A stretch of DNA of 7,998 bases from DASZZX01 sp036260415 (GTDB lineage: Bacteria > Actinomycetota > Nitriliruptoria > Nitriliruptorales > JAHWKO01), in assembly GCA_036260415.1 (NCBI GenBank), contig DASZZX010000005.1, positions 1 to 7,998 on the forward strand, given 5' to 3'. Below are positions 1 to 5,979 of this stretch, one piece after another (the first letter of the stretch is position 1; every line of letters begins with the position of its first letter). A model generated the notes under the pieces. The model searched no databases, had not been told where the DNA came from, and was given only the letters and a program-made list of their open reading frames with translations. The position numbers and the translations under genes were made by a program.

Positions 1-495
1 CAGCGCCGCGCCCGCCGCCACCGTCAGGACGAGGGCGCCCAGCCCGCCGATCACCAGCCACGCCCGACGGTTGGCCGCCACCAGCTCGCGGTCGGGGCGC
101 ACGCCCGAGAGCACGTAGCCGGGCAGGTCGGGCACCGGGACGAACGCCTCCAGGCGCCCCGACCGTTGCGTCGCCACCGGTTCCCGCGCGGCCCGTGTGG
201 GCGGCAGCGGTCGTGCCGGGAGGGGAGCCGAGTCGGCAACCACCTCACCCTGTGGTCCGGACAGGATCAGCCGGCCGCCGATCACGTCGTGCGCCTGGCG
301 GAGGATGAGCTGCGCCCCGAGGACCGTGACCGCCCGGTCGCTCAGGAAGGCAGCGACCTGCTGCAGCTGCTGCGCGAACGTCTCGAGCGCACCGTCGCGC
401 TGCACGCGGGTGACCGCCACCCCGAGCGGCACGGCGAACAGCAGCAGGGCGACGAGCACGACCGCCACGGTGGAGACGAGCAGCCGCCGTCGCAC
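1..495 (-). CDS. Sensor histidine kinase, N-terminal part (partial, cut by left edge)
   Basis: This is the membrane sensor of the two-component system whose regulator lies immediately upstream. The reading frame is open from a GTG at 495-493 to the window edge, giving 165 residues. It starts with a basic stretch (VRRRLLVS) and a first membrane helix at about residues 8-28. An extracytoplasmic segment of about 115 residues (29-144) follows, then a second membrane helix from about residue 145 to the edge. This TM-sensor-TM layout is typical of OmpR-partner kinases. HAMP, HisKA and ATPase domains would lie beyond the edge and are not visible, so the kinase call rests on topology and on the adjacent regulator. 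The GTG directly abuts the regulator's TGA, with GAGG at 504-501 and a 5-nt spacer, so translational coupling is likely. The sensor segment has no cysteines and no motif I recognise, so the signal is unknown. Confidence 0.82.
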   Translation of the reverse strand, partial: MRRRLLVSTVAVVLVALLLFAVPLGVAVTRVQRDGALETFAQQLQQVAAFLSDRAVTVLGAQLILRQAHDVIGGRLILSGPQGEVVADSAPLPARPLPPTRAAREPVATQRSGRLEAFVPVPDLPGYVLSGVRPDRELVAANRRAWLVIGGLGALVLTVAAGAAL

Positions 496-1203
496 TCAGG
501 CCTCGAAGCGGTAGCCCACGCCGCGCACGGTGGTGAGGTAGCGCGGAGCGGTGGGGTCGTCGCCGAGCTTGCGCCGCAGCGACGAGACGTGCACGTCCAG
601 CGTCTTGGTGGACCCGTACCAGTGCTCGTCCCACACCGTGGTCATGAGCTGGTCGCGCGTGACGACCGTGCCGGCCGCCGCGACGAGGTGCGCCAGCAGG
701 TCGAACTCCTTGGGGGCGAGGTCGAGCTCGCGCTCGCCGCGCCAGGCCCGCCGCGCCGCGGGATCGACCGTGACGTCCTGTGCCCGGCGGGTCTCACCCG
801 TCCCGCCCGCCACGGCCGTTCGCCGCCGCAGCAGCGCGCGGATGCGTGCCTGCAGCTCGGCCAGCCGGAACGGCTTGGTGACGTAGTCGTCCGCCCCGGC
901 GTCGAGCCCGACCACGATGTCCGCCTCGGTCGTGCGCGCCGTGAGCAGGAGGATCGGCACGTCGGGCGCGACCACCGTCCGCAGCCGACGGCACACCTCC
1001 AGGCCGTCCACGTCCGGAAGGCCGAGGTCGAGCACGACCAGATCGAGCCCGGGACCGGCAGCCGCCAGCGCCGAGCGGCCGTCGGTCGCGTGGGCCACCT
1101 CGTAGCCGGCGCCCTGCAGCGCCGCCACCAGCGGGCGCGCGATCCCCTCGTCGTCCTCGACCAGCAGGATGCGCGCGTCCGCCGCAGCGGTGCGGCCGCT
1201 CAC
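496..1203 (-). CDS. OmpR/PhoB-family DNA-binding response regulator
   Basis: A 235-residue transcription factor controlled by phosphorylation from the adjacent kinase. Residues 10-125 form a receiver domain. It has the acidic pocket E16/D17/D18, phospho-acceptor D59 (in VVLDLGLPDVDG), switch T88 (LLLTAR) and invariant K110 (YVTKPF). Residues about 137-235 form an OmpR-type winged helix: LAPKEFDLLAHL, then VVTRDQLMTTVW, a recognition-helix region (TLDVHVSSLRRKLGDD) and the C-terminal hairpin RYLTTVRGVGYRFEA. The length is normal for the family. The frame stays open far upstream, antisense to the protease gene, but I place the start at GTG 1203-1201. It is preceded by GGGAGG (1215-1210) with a 6-nt spacer, and the receiver fold begins about 10 residues later. 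The kinase gene follows without a gap, so the two form an operon. DNA targets are not known from the sequence, but candidate sites lie in the adjoining divergent gap. Confidence 0.96.
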   Translation of the reverse strand: MSGRTAAADARILLVEDDEGIARPLVAALQGAGYEVAHATDGRSALAAAGPGLDLVVLDLGLPDVDGLEVCRRLRTVVAPDVPILLLTARTTEADIVVGLDAGADDYVTKPFRLAELQARIRALLRRRTAVAGGTGETRRAQDVTVDPAARRAWRGERELDLAPKEFDLLAHLVAAAGTVVTRDQLMTTVWDEHWYGSTKTLDVHVSSLRRKLGDDPTAPRYLTTVRGVGYRFEA

Positions 1204-1225
1204 GGTCCACCTCCCGCCTCGGCGC

Positions 1226-1231
1226 ACCGTA
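1226..1231 (-). promoter_or_regulatory. Candidate -10 element for the response-regulator operon
   Basis: On the minus strand this reads TACGGT, matching the actinobacterial TAnnnT pattern. It is 22 nt upstream of the regulator's GTG, so a transcript would start just before the GGGAGG ribosome site. No convincing -35 hexamer is present at the normal distance, which would suit an activator-dependent promoter. The call rests on one short motif and is weak. Confidence 0.3.
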
Positions 1232-1267
1232 CTGGCACGCCGGCGCGTCCACCCGGTGAGGCTCCGC

Positions 1268-1274
1268 GCTACCC
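1268..1274. promoter_or_regulatory. Isolated GCTACCC half-site
   Basis: This heptamer is identical to the left arm of the perfect dyad at 1448-1467. It lies about 36 bp upstream of the candidate -10 of the regulator operon, next to where a -35 element would be. That is a plausible position for a regulator contact. A 7-bp match can occur by chance. Confidence 0.25.
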
Positions 1275-1318
1275 CGTCGTGGCGTCGCGGGTGTCGGGTG
1301 TGCACGGGGGCGGCGGGC

Positions 1319-1333
1319 CGGCCGACGGGCATG
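1319..1333 (+). repeat. 15-bp direct repeat, copy 1
   Basis: CGGCCGACGGGCATG, identical to the copy at 1351-1365. The two starts are 32 bp apart, close to three helical turns, so proteins bound at both would sit on the same face of DNA. OmpR-family regulators usually bind direct repeats, so this is a candidate upstream binding site for the divergent promoters. No experimental support is available. Confidence 0.5.
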
Positions 1334-1350
1334 TGGGCGACGCGGGGCGG

Positions 1351-1365
1351 CGGCCGACGGGCATG
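1351..1365 (+). repeat. 15-bp direct repeat, copy 2
   Basis: Exact second copy of the sequence at 1319-1333. It lies about 77 bp upstream of the candidate -35 of the protease gene, compatible with activator binding. Confidence 0.5.
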
Positions 1366-1441
1366 CGGCCACAGGGTGGCTTGACCGGGCGCCCTCACCG
1401 GACCTTCACCACGTCGTGACCGCACGCTCACCGGTTCCCGG

Positions 1442-1469
1442 TCGACCGCTACCCGCTGCTGGGTAGCTT
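1442..1469 (+). promoter_or_regulatory. Candidate promoter of the HtrA-like protease gene
   Basis: A TCGACC hexamer at 1442-1447 (four of six matches to TTGACA) is followed, after a 16-bp spacer, by TAGCTT at 1464-1469, which fits TAnnnT. The transcript would begin near 1476, leaving a leader of about 40 nt with the AGGAGG ribosome site. The spacer and the first part of the -10 are occupied by a perfect inverted repeat, so access by RNA polymerase could be controlled there. Confidence 0.4.
1448..1467. promoter_or_regulatory. Perfect dyad GCTACCC-N6-GGGTAGC, candidate operator
   Basis: Left arm 1448-1454, spacer GCTGCT 1455-1460, right arm 1461-1467. All seven pairs match. It lies between the candidate -35 and -10 of the protease promoter and overlaps the -10, a classic operator position for a dimeric regulator. 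If transcribed from further upstream it could instead be a leader hairpin. The dyad is directly visible; its function is inferred. Confidence 0.5.
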
Positions 1470-1502
1470 CGCCGGCACACGGTCCCCGCACGCTCGCCGT
1501 CC

Positions 1503-1508
1503 AGGAGG
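1503..1508 (+). promoter_or_regulatory. Ribosome binding site of the HtrA-like gene
   Basis: AGGAGG, a full match to the anti-16S core, with an 8-nt spacer to the GTG at 1517. It fixes the protease start. Confidence 0.85.
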
Positions 1509-1516
1509 AAGCCACC

Positions 1517-2665
1517 GTGAGCGACACCCTCACCGACCAGGAACCGGTGCGTTCCGACCCGGTCCCCCCGGCGGGATCGCCACGCGCACGGGGCGGCTGG
1601 CGCCCCGTCGCTGCCGCCGCCGTGGTGGCGGCGGTCGTGTCGGCCGGCGTCGCCCTGCCGATCGCGCGTGCGACCGTCGAGACGTCCGAGGAACAGCCTG
1701 CGACGGCGACCGCACCCGACAGCGGACAGGTCCGCCCGCCGGCGGCGGCCGGCGAACGGACGTCGATCGCGGACATCGCCGCCGCGGTCAGCCCGTCAGT
1801 CGTCCGCGTCGACGTGGCCGGACGTGGGGGGCGGGGATCAGGCTCCGGCGTCATCATGCGCGCCGACGGTCTGATCCTCACCAACGCCCACGTCGTGGGT
1901 GACGCCTCCCGTGTGCAGGTGACGCTGGCCGACGGCAGCGTCCACGACGGCGAGGTCGTCGGCGCCGACCCCGCGTCCGACGTCGCGGTGGTTCGCATCG
2001 ACGCCGACGACCTCCCGGCGCCACGGTTCGCCGCGGACGAACCGCGCGTCGGCGACACCGCCGTCGCGATCGGGTCGCCGTTCGGTCTGGACGAGACGGT
2101 CACGGCGGGCGTGGTCAGCGCGCTGCACCGCACGCTCGAGGCGCCGGGCATCGCGCTGACCGACCTGATCCAGACCGACGCCGCCATCAACCCCGGCAAC
2201 TCGGGCGGGGCGCTGGTGGACGGTGACGGCCAGGTGATCGGGGTCAACACCGCCATCCTGTCCCCGTCCGGGGCGAACAACGGCATCGGGTTCGCGATCC
2301 CGATCGACACCGCGCTCGGCGTCGCCGAGCAGCTGGCGCAGACCGGGACCGTGGCGCACGCCTTCCTCGGCGTGCAGGGCCAGACGGTCGACCCCGCGGT
2401 GGCCGAGCTGTACGGCCTGCCAGTCACACGCGGCGCGGTCCTGGTCGATGTGCAGGACGGCACGCCCGCAGCCAGGGCAGGGCTGCGGCGGGGCGACATC
2501 GTGGTGGCCCTCGACGACCGGACCATCAGGTCGATGGCCGAGCTCGCCGGCGCCGTGCGTGGCCACCGCCCCGGCGACGATGTGACCGTCACCTACCACC
2601 GCGGCGGTGAACGTCGTACCGCCACGGTGACCCTGGGTGAACGCCCCGCCGCCCCGAGGGGGTGA
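1517..2665 (+). CDS. htrA: HtrA/DegP-type S1C serine protease with one PDZ domain, membrane-anchored
   Basis: A 382-residue envelope quality-control protease that would degrade misfolded or damaged proteins outside the membrane. Residues 1-29 are a short polar, Pro/Arg-containing cytoplasmic tail. Residues about 30-50 are an Ala/Val-rich membrane helix with no lipobox. Residues 51-82 are a linker. The trypsin-like domain at about 83-270 has the full triad: H125 (LTNAHVVG), D155 (SDVAVVRI) and S229 (INPGNSGGALV), plus the oxyanion region GNSGG. One PDZ domain covers about 283-375 (FLGVQGQ at its start, then GTPAARAGLRRGDIVVALD). This layout resembles actinobacterial HtrA/PepD proteins. The GTG start has a strong AGGAGG site. 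The gene is divergent from a two-component operon, suggesting stress-induced expression. Nothing is missing or broken. The fine subfamily (HtrA, PepD or PepA) cannot be fixed by eye. Confidence 0.95.
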   Translation: MSDTLTDQEPVRSDPVPPAGSPRARGGWRPVAAAAVVAAVVSAGVALPIARATVETSEEQPATATAPDSGQVRPPAAAGERTSIADIAAAVSPSVVRVDVAGRGGRGSGSGVIMRADGLILTNAHVVGDASRVQVTLADGSVHDGEVVGADPASDVAVVRIDADDLPAPRFAADEPRVGDTAVAIGSPFGLDETVTAGVVSALHRTLEAPGIALTDLIQTDAAINPGNSGGALVDGDGQVIGVNTAILSPSGANNGIGFAIPIDTALGVAEQLAQTGTVAHAFLGVQGQTVDPAVAELYGLPVTRGAVLVDVQDGTPAARAGLRRGDIVVALDDRTIRSMAELAGAVRGHRPGDDVTVTYHRGGERRTATVTLGERPAAPRG

Positions 2666-2681
2666 GCGAAGGACCGTCGTA

Positions 2682-2701
2682 GGGGCGCTGCCCGACGCCT
2701 C
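2682..2701 (+). terminator. Weak hairpin just after the HtrA-like gene
   Basis: Six pairs can form between 2682-2687 and 2696-2701 (one G-U), with an 8-nt loop, starting 17 nt after the stop codon. No T-run follows. It may contribute to termination together with the longer hairpins downstream. Confidence 0.2.
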
Positions 2702-2703
2702 CT

Positions 2704-2757
2704 GTCGGATCGTGCGTCGCCCTGGTCACCGACGACCACGCGCACGCACGATCCGAC
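2704..2757. terminator. Long hairpin 1 between convergent genes, candidate bidirectional terminator
   Basis: Arms 2704-2717 (GTCGGATCGTGCGT) and 2744-2757 are perfectly complementary over 14 bp. Inside the 26-nt loop, TGGTC (2723-2727) and GACCA (2734-2738) form an inner 5-bp stem with a 6-nt loop. It lies between the ends of the protease gene (2665) and dnaG (2842), which run toward each other, so it could stop transcription from both sides. There is no T-tract. The hairpin is directly visible; the terminator role is inferred. Confidence 0.6.
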
Positions 2758-2762
2758 CGGCC
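2709..2762. repeat. 54-bp tandem repeat, copy 1
   Basis: Matches 2779-2832 at 52 of 54 positions (differences at 2723/2793 and 2740/2810), with a 70-bp period. Both differences favour base pairing in this copy, so copy 2 looks like the degenerating one. Origin could be local duplication of a terminator or two insertions of a short palindromic repeat family. Confidence 0.85.
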
Positions 2763-2776
2763 GCTCGGTCTCGTCC

Positions 2777-2824
2777 GCATCGTGCGTCGCCCCGGTCACC
2801 GACGACCACCCGCACGCACGATCC
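2777..2824. terminator. Long hairpin 2, near-copy of hairpin 1
   Basis: A 9-bp perfect stem joins 2779-2787 to 2814-2822. A C-C mismatch and a further G-C pair extend it to 2777/2824. The inner GGTC/GACC stem is kept but is one pair shorter than in copy 1. It lies 18 nt beyond the dnaG stop, so it would be the first hairpin met by a transcript leaving dnaG. Confidence 0.5.
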
Positions 2825-2832
2825 GACCGGCC
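2779..2832. repeat. 54-bp tandem repeat, copy 2
   Basis: Second copy of the 2709-2762 element, ending 9 bp before the dnaG stop codon. The flanks outside the 54 bp are unrelated between copies, which sets the unit boundaries. Confidence 0.85.
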
Positions 2833-2841
2833 AGCCGCCGG

Positions 2842-4665
2842 CTACTGGGCCGCGGCCTCGCGCAGGTCACGCCGGCGGGCCTCCAGTGCGATGAGCCGCT
2901 CGAACTCGGTGCGGTGGCGGTCCGGCTCCACGACCGGGTTCAGCCGCTGCACCGCGTCCTTCTGGGCGACGATGGCCCGCTCGACCCGGCGTAGCAGGAG
3001 CCGGCCGACCAGCATCGCCACGTGCGTGGGGTCGGGCTCCACCGTGAAGTCCTCCAGCGCGATGGCCCGCACCAGCGAACGCACCTCGTCGTCGGCTGCC
3101 GCCCCGAGCACCTCTGCCAGCGGCGCCCCGGGACCGCCCGCGGCCTGCAGGGGGGCGAACACCGCACGTGCCCGCGGGTGTGCGAAGTCCTCATCGCAGA
3201 CCTCGGCCCAGCGGCCGGGCAGGAGGTCGGGGCGCTGCAGCGCGATCCGCAGCACCTCACGCTCCAGGCGGGCACGGGCCGACAGCTCGCGCTGCTCGGA
3301 CGGCTCGAGGGTCACCGCTGGTGGCGGGTGCACCTCAGCGGTCGGCAGTCGGCTTCCGGCGCGCGCGACGGCGTCCGCGACCGCCGCGACCGACACGCCC
3401 GTCAGTTCGTCGGCCACCACCCGGGCGTACTGGCCACGCAGCACCGGGTCGTCGATGCCCGCCAGGAGACCGGCGGAGGCGTCCACCGCCGCGGCCCGTC
3501 CCTCCGGCGTGGCCGGGTGGTCGGCGGTGGCCCGGCGCAACATGAAGCGCACGAGCGGCTCGGCTGCTGCCACCATGGTTCGCATCCCGTCGGTGCCGAC
3601 CTCCCGCACCGTGTCGGCGGGATCCTTGCCGGGCGGCATGACCAGGACCCGGACCTGCAGGTGGTGGGCACGGGACAGCTCGGAGGCCCGTTCCGCCGCC
3701 TTCTCGCCGGCCGCGTCGGAGTCGAACGCCAGCACGACCCGCGCGGCGTAGCGGACCAGCAGCCGGAAGTGGTCCTCGCCGACCGCGGTCCCGCAGGTGG
3801 CGACCGCGTTGGTCAGGCCCGCCTGGTGCAGCGCGATCACGTCGGTGTAGCCCTCTGTGACCAGGACCTCCCCGGTGCGCACGACCTCGGGCCGTGCCCA
3901 CGACATGCCGTACAGCACCCGGTGCTTGCGGTACAGGGGGGTCTCGGGCGTGTTGAGGTACTTCGGTGGCTCGTGTGCGCCGTAGTCGAGGCCGGGCACC
4001 ACCCGGCCCCCGAAGCCGATGACGTCCCCGTTGAGGTCGAGCACCGGGAAGACGATGCGGCCACGGAGCCGGTCACGCAGACCGCCCCGCGGGGTACGCG
4101 CGGCCAGACCCGCCTCCTCCAGCTCCCGTTCGGAGAAGCGCTCGTCGGTGAGGTGGCGGCTGAGCGCGTCCCACTCCAGCGGGGCGAAGCCGAGCTGGAA
4201 CCGGTCGGCGTCGGGGCGCCCGAACCCGCGCGACCGCAGGTAGGCCCGGGCGGGCTCCCCGGCGTCGGCCAGCAGCTGGCGGTGGAAGAAGTCGGCCGCG
4301 GCGATGTTGGCGGCCACCAGGCGGGTGCGCTTGCCCAGCGCCCGCCGCTGTCCGGCGCTGAGCTCCTCGTAGCGCAGTTGGTAGCCGACGCGGCGGGCGA
4401 GCTGCTCCACCGCCTCCGTGAACGTCAGGCCCTCGACCTTCATCAGGAAGGTGTAGACGTCGCCGCCCTCGTCGCAGCCGAAGCAGTGGTAAAAGCCCTG
4501 GCCCGGGTCGACGGTGAAGGAAGGGGTCTTCTCCTGGTGGAAGGGGCACAGGCCCTTGAGCCGGCTCCCGGCCCGCCGCAGGTTGGTGTGGTCGGCGACG
4601 ACCTCGGCGAGGTCGGCACGCTGCTTCAGGCCCTCCACGTCCTCCTGCAGGATGCGCCCTGGCAC
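2842..4665 (-). CDS. dnaG: DNA primase DnaG
   Basis: A 607-residue primase that makes the short RNA primers for lagging-strand synthesis and is recruited by the replicative helicase DnaB. The CHC2-type zinc domain at about 1-100 has ligands C40, H43, C61 and C64 (LCPFHQEK and YHCFGCDEGGD). The catalytic core at about 120-380 includes the TOPRIM fold with E271 (VTEGYTDVIAL), D315 and D317 (VLAFDSDAAGEKA) and the PPGKDPAD motif near 345-352. Residues about 460-607 are the helical C-terminal region expected to bind the helicase. The length is typical. The GTG start at 4665-4663 is supported by GGGAGG (4676-4671) with a 5-nt spacer and by the family-like opening PGRILQEDVEGLKQRADLAEVV. It lies downstream of the dgt-like gene on the same strand, but a hairpin and a candidate promoter between them suggest it can be transcribed on its own. 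Confidence 0.98.
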   Translation of the reverse strand: MPGRILQEDVEGLKQRADLAEVVADHTNLRRAGSRLKGLCPFHQEKTPSFTVDPGQGFYHCFGCDEGGDVYTFLMKVEGLTFTEAVEQLARRVGYQLRYEELSAGQRRALGKRTRLVAANIAAADFFHRQLLADAGEPARAYLRSRGFGRPDADRFQLGFAPLEWDALSRHLTDERFSERELEEAGLAARTPRGGLRDRLRGRIVFPVLDLNGDVIGFGGRVVPGLDYGAHEPPKYLNTPETPLYRKHRVLYGMSWARPEVVRTGEVLVTEGYTDVIALHQAGLTNAVATCGTAVGEDHFRLLVRYAARVVLAFDSDAAGEKAAERASELSRAHHLQVRVLVMPPGKDPADTVREVGTDGMRTMVAAAEPLVRFMLRRATADHPATPEGRAAAVDASAGLLAGIDDPVLRGQYARVVADELTGVSVAAVADAVARAGSRLPTAEVHPPPAVTLEPSEQRELSARARLEREVLRIALQRPDLLPGRWAEVCDEDFAHPRARAVFAPLQAAGGPGAPLAEVLGAAADDEVRSLVRAIALEDFTVEPDPTHVAMLVGRLLLRRVERAIVAQKDAVQRLNPVVEPDRHRTEFERLIALEARRRDLREAAAQ

Positions 4666-4695
4666 CGTCGCCTCCCGACCGCGCGACGGCGGCCG

Positions 4696-4723
4696 ATGCT
4701 AGCCAGCTCGGTCCGGCCGTCAG
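4696..4723 (-). promoter_or_regulatory. Candidate dnaG promoter
   Basis: On the minus strand CTGACG (4723-4718, four of six matches to TTGACA) is followed by a 16-bp spacer and TAGCAT (4701-4696), which fits TAnnnT. A transcript starting near 4689 would have a leader of about 24 nt with the dnaG ribosome site. It is the best-looking promoter in the window. Confidence 0.5.
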
Positions 4724-4760
4724 AGCCCCGCCGCAGGTGACGCCCGAGACATGCGGGCAG

Positions 4761-4794
4761 CCGGTCGGCGTCGGGCACCGCCCGGCGCCTCCGG
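4761..4794 (-). terminator. GC-rich hairpin after the dgt-like gene, candidate terminator
   Basis: Arms 4767-4776 and 4780-4789 match at nine of ten positions around a 3-nt loop. The odd position is an A-C mismatch in the dgt transcript. Outer CCGG blocks at 4761-4764 and 4791-4794 can extend the stem. It begins 15 nt past the dgt stop and precedes the candidate dnaG promoter. There is no T-run, as is common in very high-GC genomes. Confidence 0.45.
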
Positions 4795-4808
4795 TCCCTT
4801 TCCGGGCG

Positions 4809-5972
4809 TCACACGCCGCGGGGGAGGCGGGCCGGGTCCCAGCCCAGCAGCTCGACCGCCGCTGCCAGCGCGAACCGGTCGGTCATGCCGCTGACGTAGC
4901 GGACCGCGTCGGCCACCGCTGCGGGCGAGCCGGGCGGGGGCAGCGGCCCGCCCCCGTCGTCGATGCGTTCCGGCTCGGACGCGCAGAGCTCTACCAGGCC
5001 GCGGAGCAAACGGATGACCCGCTGGGCCTGCTCGACCGACGCGGGGCGCAGGTAGATGCGCTGGAAGTTGAACGCGCGGAAGACCGCCAGCGCGTCGGCC
5101 TCGGGGCGACGCATCCCGACCCGCCCGGTGGCGGCGATGGTGTCGACCATGGCGGTGATGAAGGCGTGCAGCTGCCGTGACCGGCGCGCGCCCACCACCT
5201 CCCGCACCTCGTGGGGCAGGTCCGCCTCGCGGACCGTGCCCGCCCGCACCGCGTCCTCGAAGTCGTGGCAGACGTACGCGATCCGGTCGGCCCACGCGAC
5301 CACCTCACCTTCGGGGGTCCGGGGCGACGGCCGGTTCCACGAGTGGTTGCGGACGGCGTCGAGCGTCTCGTCACACAGGTTGAGCGTCGACAGGGTGACG
5401 TCGGCCCCGTAGACCGCGTGGTGGTAGCCCTCCGGCAGGTACGGCGACAGGGCCTCCTCGGAGGCGTGGCCGGCGGGTCCGTGCCCGCAGTCGTGGCCCA
5501 TGGCAGCGGCGGCGGTGAGCGCGATGTTCAGGCCGGTGGCGCGCGCGATGCCCACCGCCACCTGCGCCACCTCGATGGCGTGCGTCAGCCGGGTGCGGAG
5601 GTGGTCGTCCTCAGGAGCGATGAAGACCTGGCACTTGCCGGCCAGACGCCGGAACGGCCGTGAGTGCTGGATGCGGTCGAGGTCACGTTCGAAGCAGGTC
5701 CGCACCGGGTCGGGCTCCTCGGGCACCGCCCGCTCCCCCGCCCCACGCGCGCGTGTGGCGCCGGGGGCCAGTCGCAGCTCCTCGTCCGCCTCGCGGGCGA
5801 GACGGTCGCGGCGCGCCGCTCCGGGTGGTGCGACCGGGAGCGCACGGTGCGCGGCGACGAACTCCTGCTCGCCGCTGCGCAGGCGGCGGCCGGTGGCGAC
5901 CGCATCCTCGGGGCCGGCCGGGGGGGCCGTGCCGAGATGCGGTGAGGCGGCCTTCCGCGACGTCGTGTCCAC
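4809..5972 (-). CDS. dgt: HD-domain dGTP triphosphohydrolase-like protein
   Basis: A 387-residue metal-dependent phosphohydrolase of the dGTPase family. Known members cleave dNTPs to a deoxynucleoside plus triphosphate and help balance nucleotide pools. Residues 1-85 are a polar, low-complexity extension unlike the catalytic part. The core begins at about 90 with RTCFERDLDRIQHSRPFRRLAGKCQVF, the family's entry signature. HD-site metal ligands are H131 (RLTHAIEVAQ), H160-D161 (MGHDCGHGPAGHASEEAL) and D229 (AWADRIAYVCHDFEDA). The GTG at 5972-5970 has no ribosome site but sits 7 nt after TACGGT, so translation is probably leaderless. A later start inside the extension cannot be excluded, because the first 85 residues are not needed for the core. 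The gene precedes dnaG on the same strand, as in other actinomycetotes. Substrate preference cannot be read from the sequence. Confidence 0.92.
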   Translation of the reverse strand: MDTTSRKAASPHLGTAPPAGPEDAVATGRRLRSGEQEFVAAHRALPVAPPGAARRDRLAREADEELRLAPGATRARGAGERAVPEEPDPVRTCFERDLDRIQHSRPFRRLAGKCQVFIAPEDDHLRTRLTHAIEVAQVAVGIARATGLNIALTAAAAMGHDCGHGPAGHASEEALSPYLPEGYHHAVYGADVTLSTLNLCDETLDAVRNHSWNRPSPRTPEGEVVAWADRIAYVCHDFEDAVRAGTVREADLPHEVREVVGARRSRQLHAFITAMVDTIAATGRVGMRRPEADALAVFRAFNFQRIYLRPASVEQAQRVIRLLRGLVELCASEPERIDDGGGPLPPPGSPAAVADAVRYVSGMTDRFALAAAVELLGWDPARLPRGV

Positions 5973-5979
5973 GCTGGGG

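Larger units (their letters stand above)
1204..1516. promoter_or_regulatory. Divergent control region between the two-component operon and the HtrA-like protease
   Basis: A 313-bp gap with no supportable gene. It separates the minus-strand regulator/kinase operon from the plus-strand protease. It contains a candidate promoter for each side, a 15-bp direct repeat (1319-1333 and 1351-1365), a perfect 7-bp-arm dyad (1448-1467) and an extra copy of its half-site (1268-1274). The gap is longer than others in this window and rich in repeats, which fits regulator binding. Binding by the adjacent response regulator is an inference. Confidence 0.6.

Noticed and set aside
1381..1409. TTGACC at 1381 as an alternative -35 for the protease gene
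   Set aside because: The hexamer is good, but no TAnnnT-like -10 lies 16-18 bp downstream. The pair at 1442-1469 is better overall.
166..1419. 417-codon plus-strand open frame opposite the kinase and regulator genes
   Set aside because: The translation is Arg/Gly/His/Pro-rich without motifs, while the minus strand gives a textbook regulator and a kinase N-terminus in coupled frames.
1614..1634. 8-bp perfect inverted repeat (CCGCCGCC, GGCGGCGG) inside the protease gene
   Set aside because: It falls in codons for the Ala/Val-rich membrane helix and is explained by GCC/GCG/GTG codon use. A pausing role during membrane insertion is possible but unsupported.
1204..2592. Upstream extension of the regulator frame, giving a 698-codon open frame antisense to the protease gene
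   Set aside because: The extension is low-complexity Arg/Pro/Thr-rich translation on the opposite strand of a well-supported gene. The regulator has a good ribosome site and a natural start at 1203. Long antisense frames are expected at this GC content.
3022..4740. 572-codon plus-strand open frame antisense to dnaG
   Set aside because: The opposite strand encodes an unmistakable, full-length primase. The antisense translation has no recognisable domain and is a GC-driven shadow.
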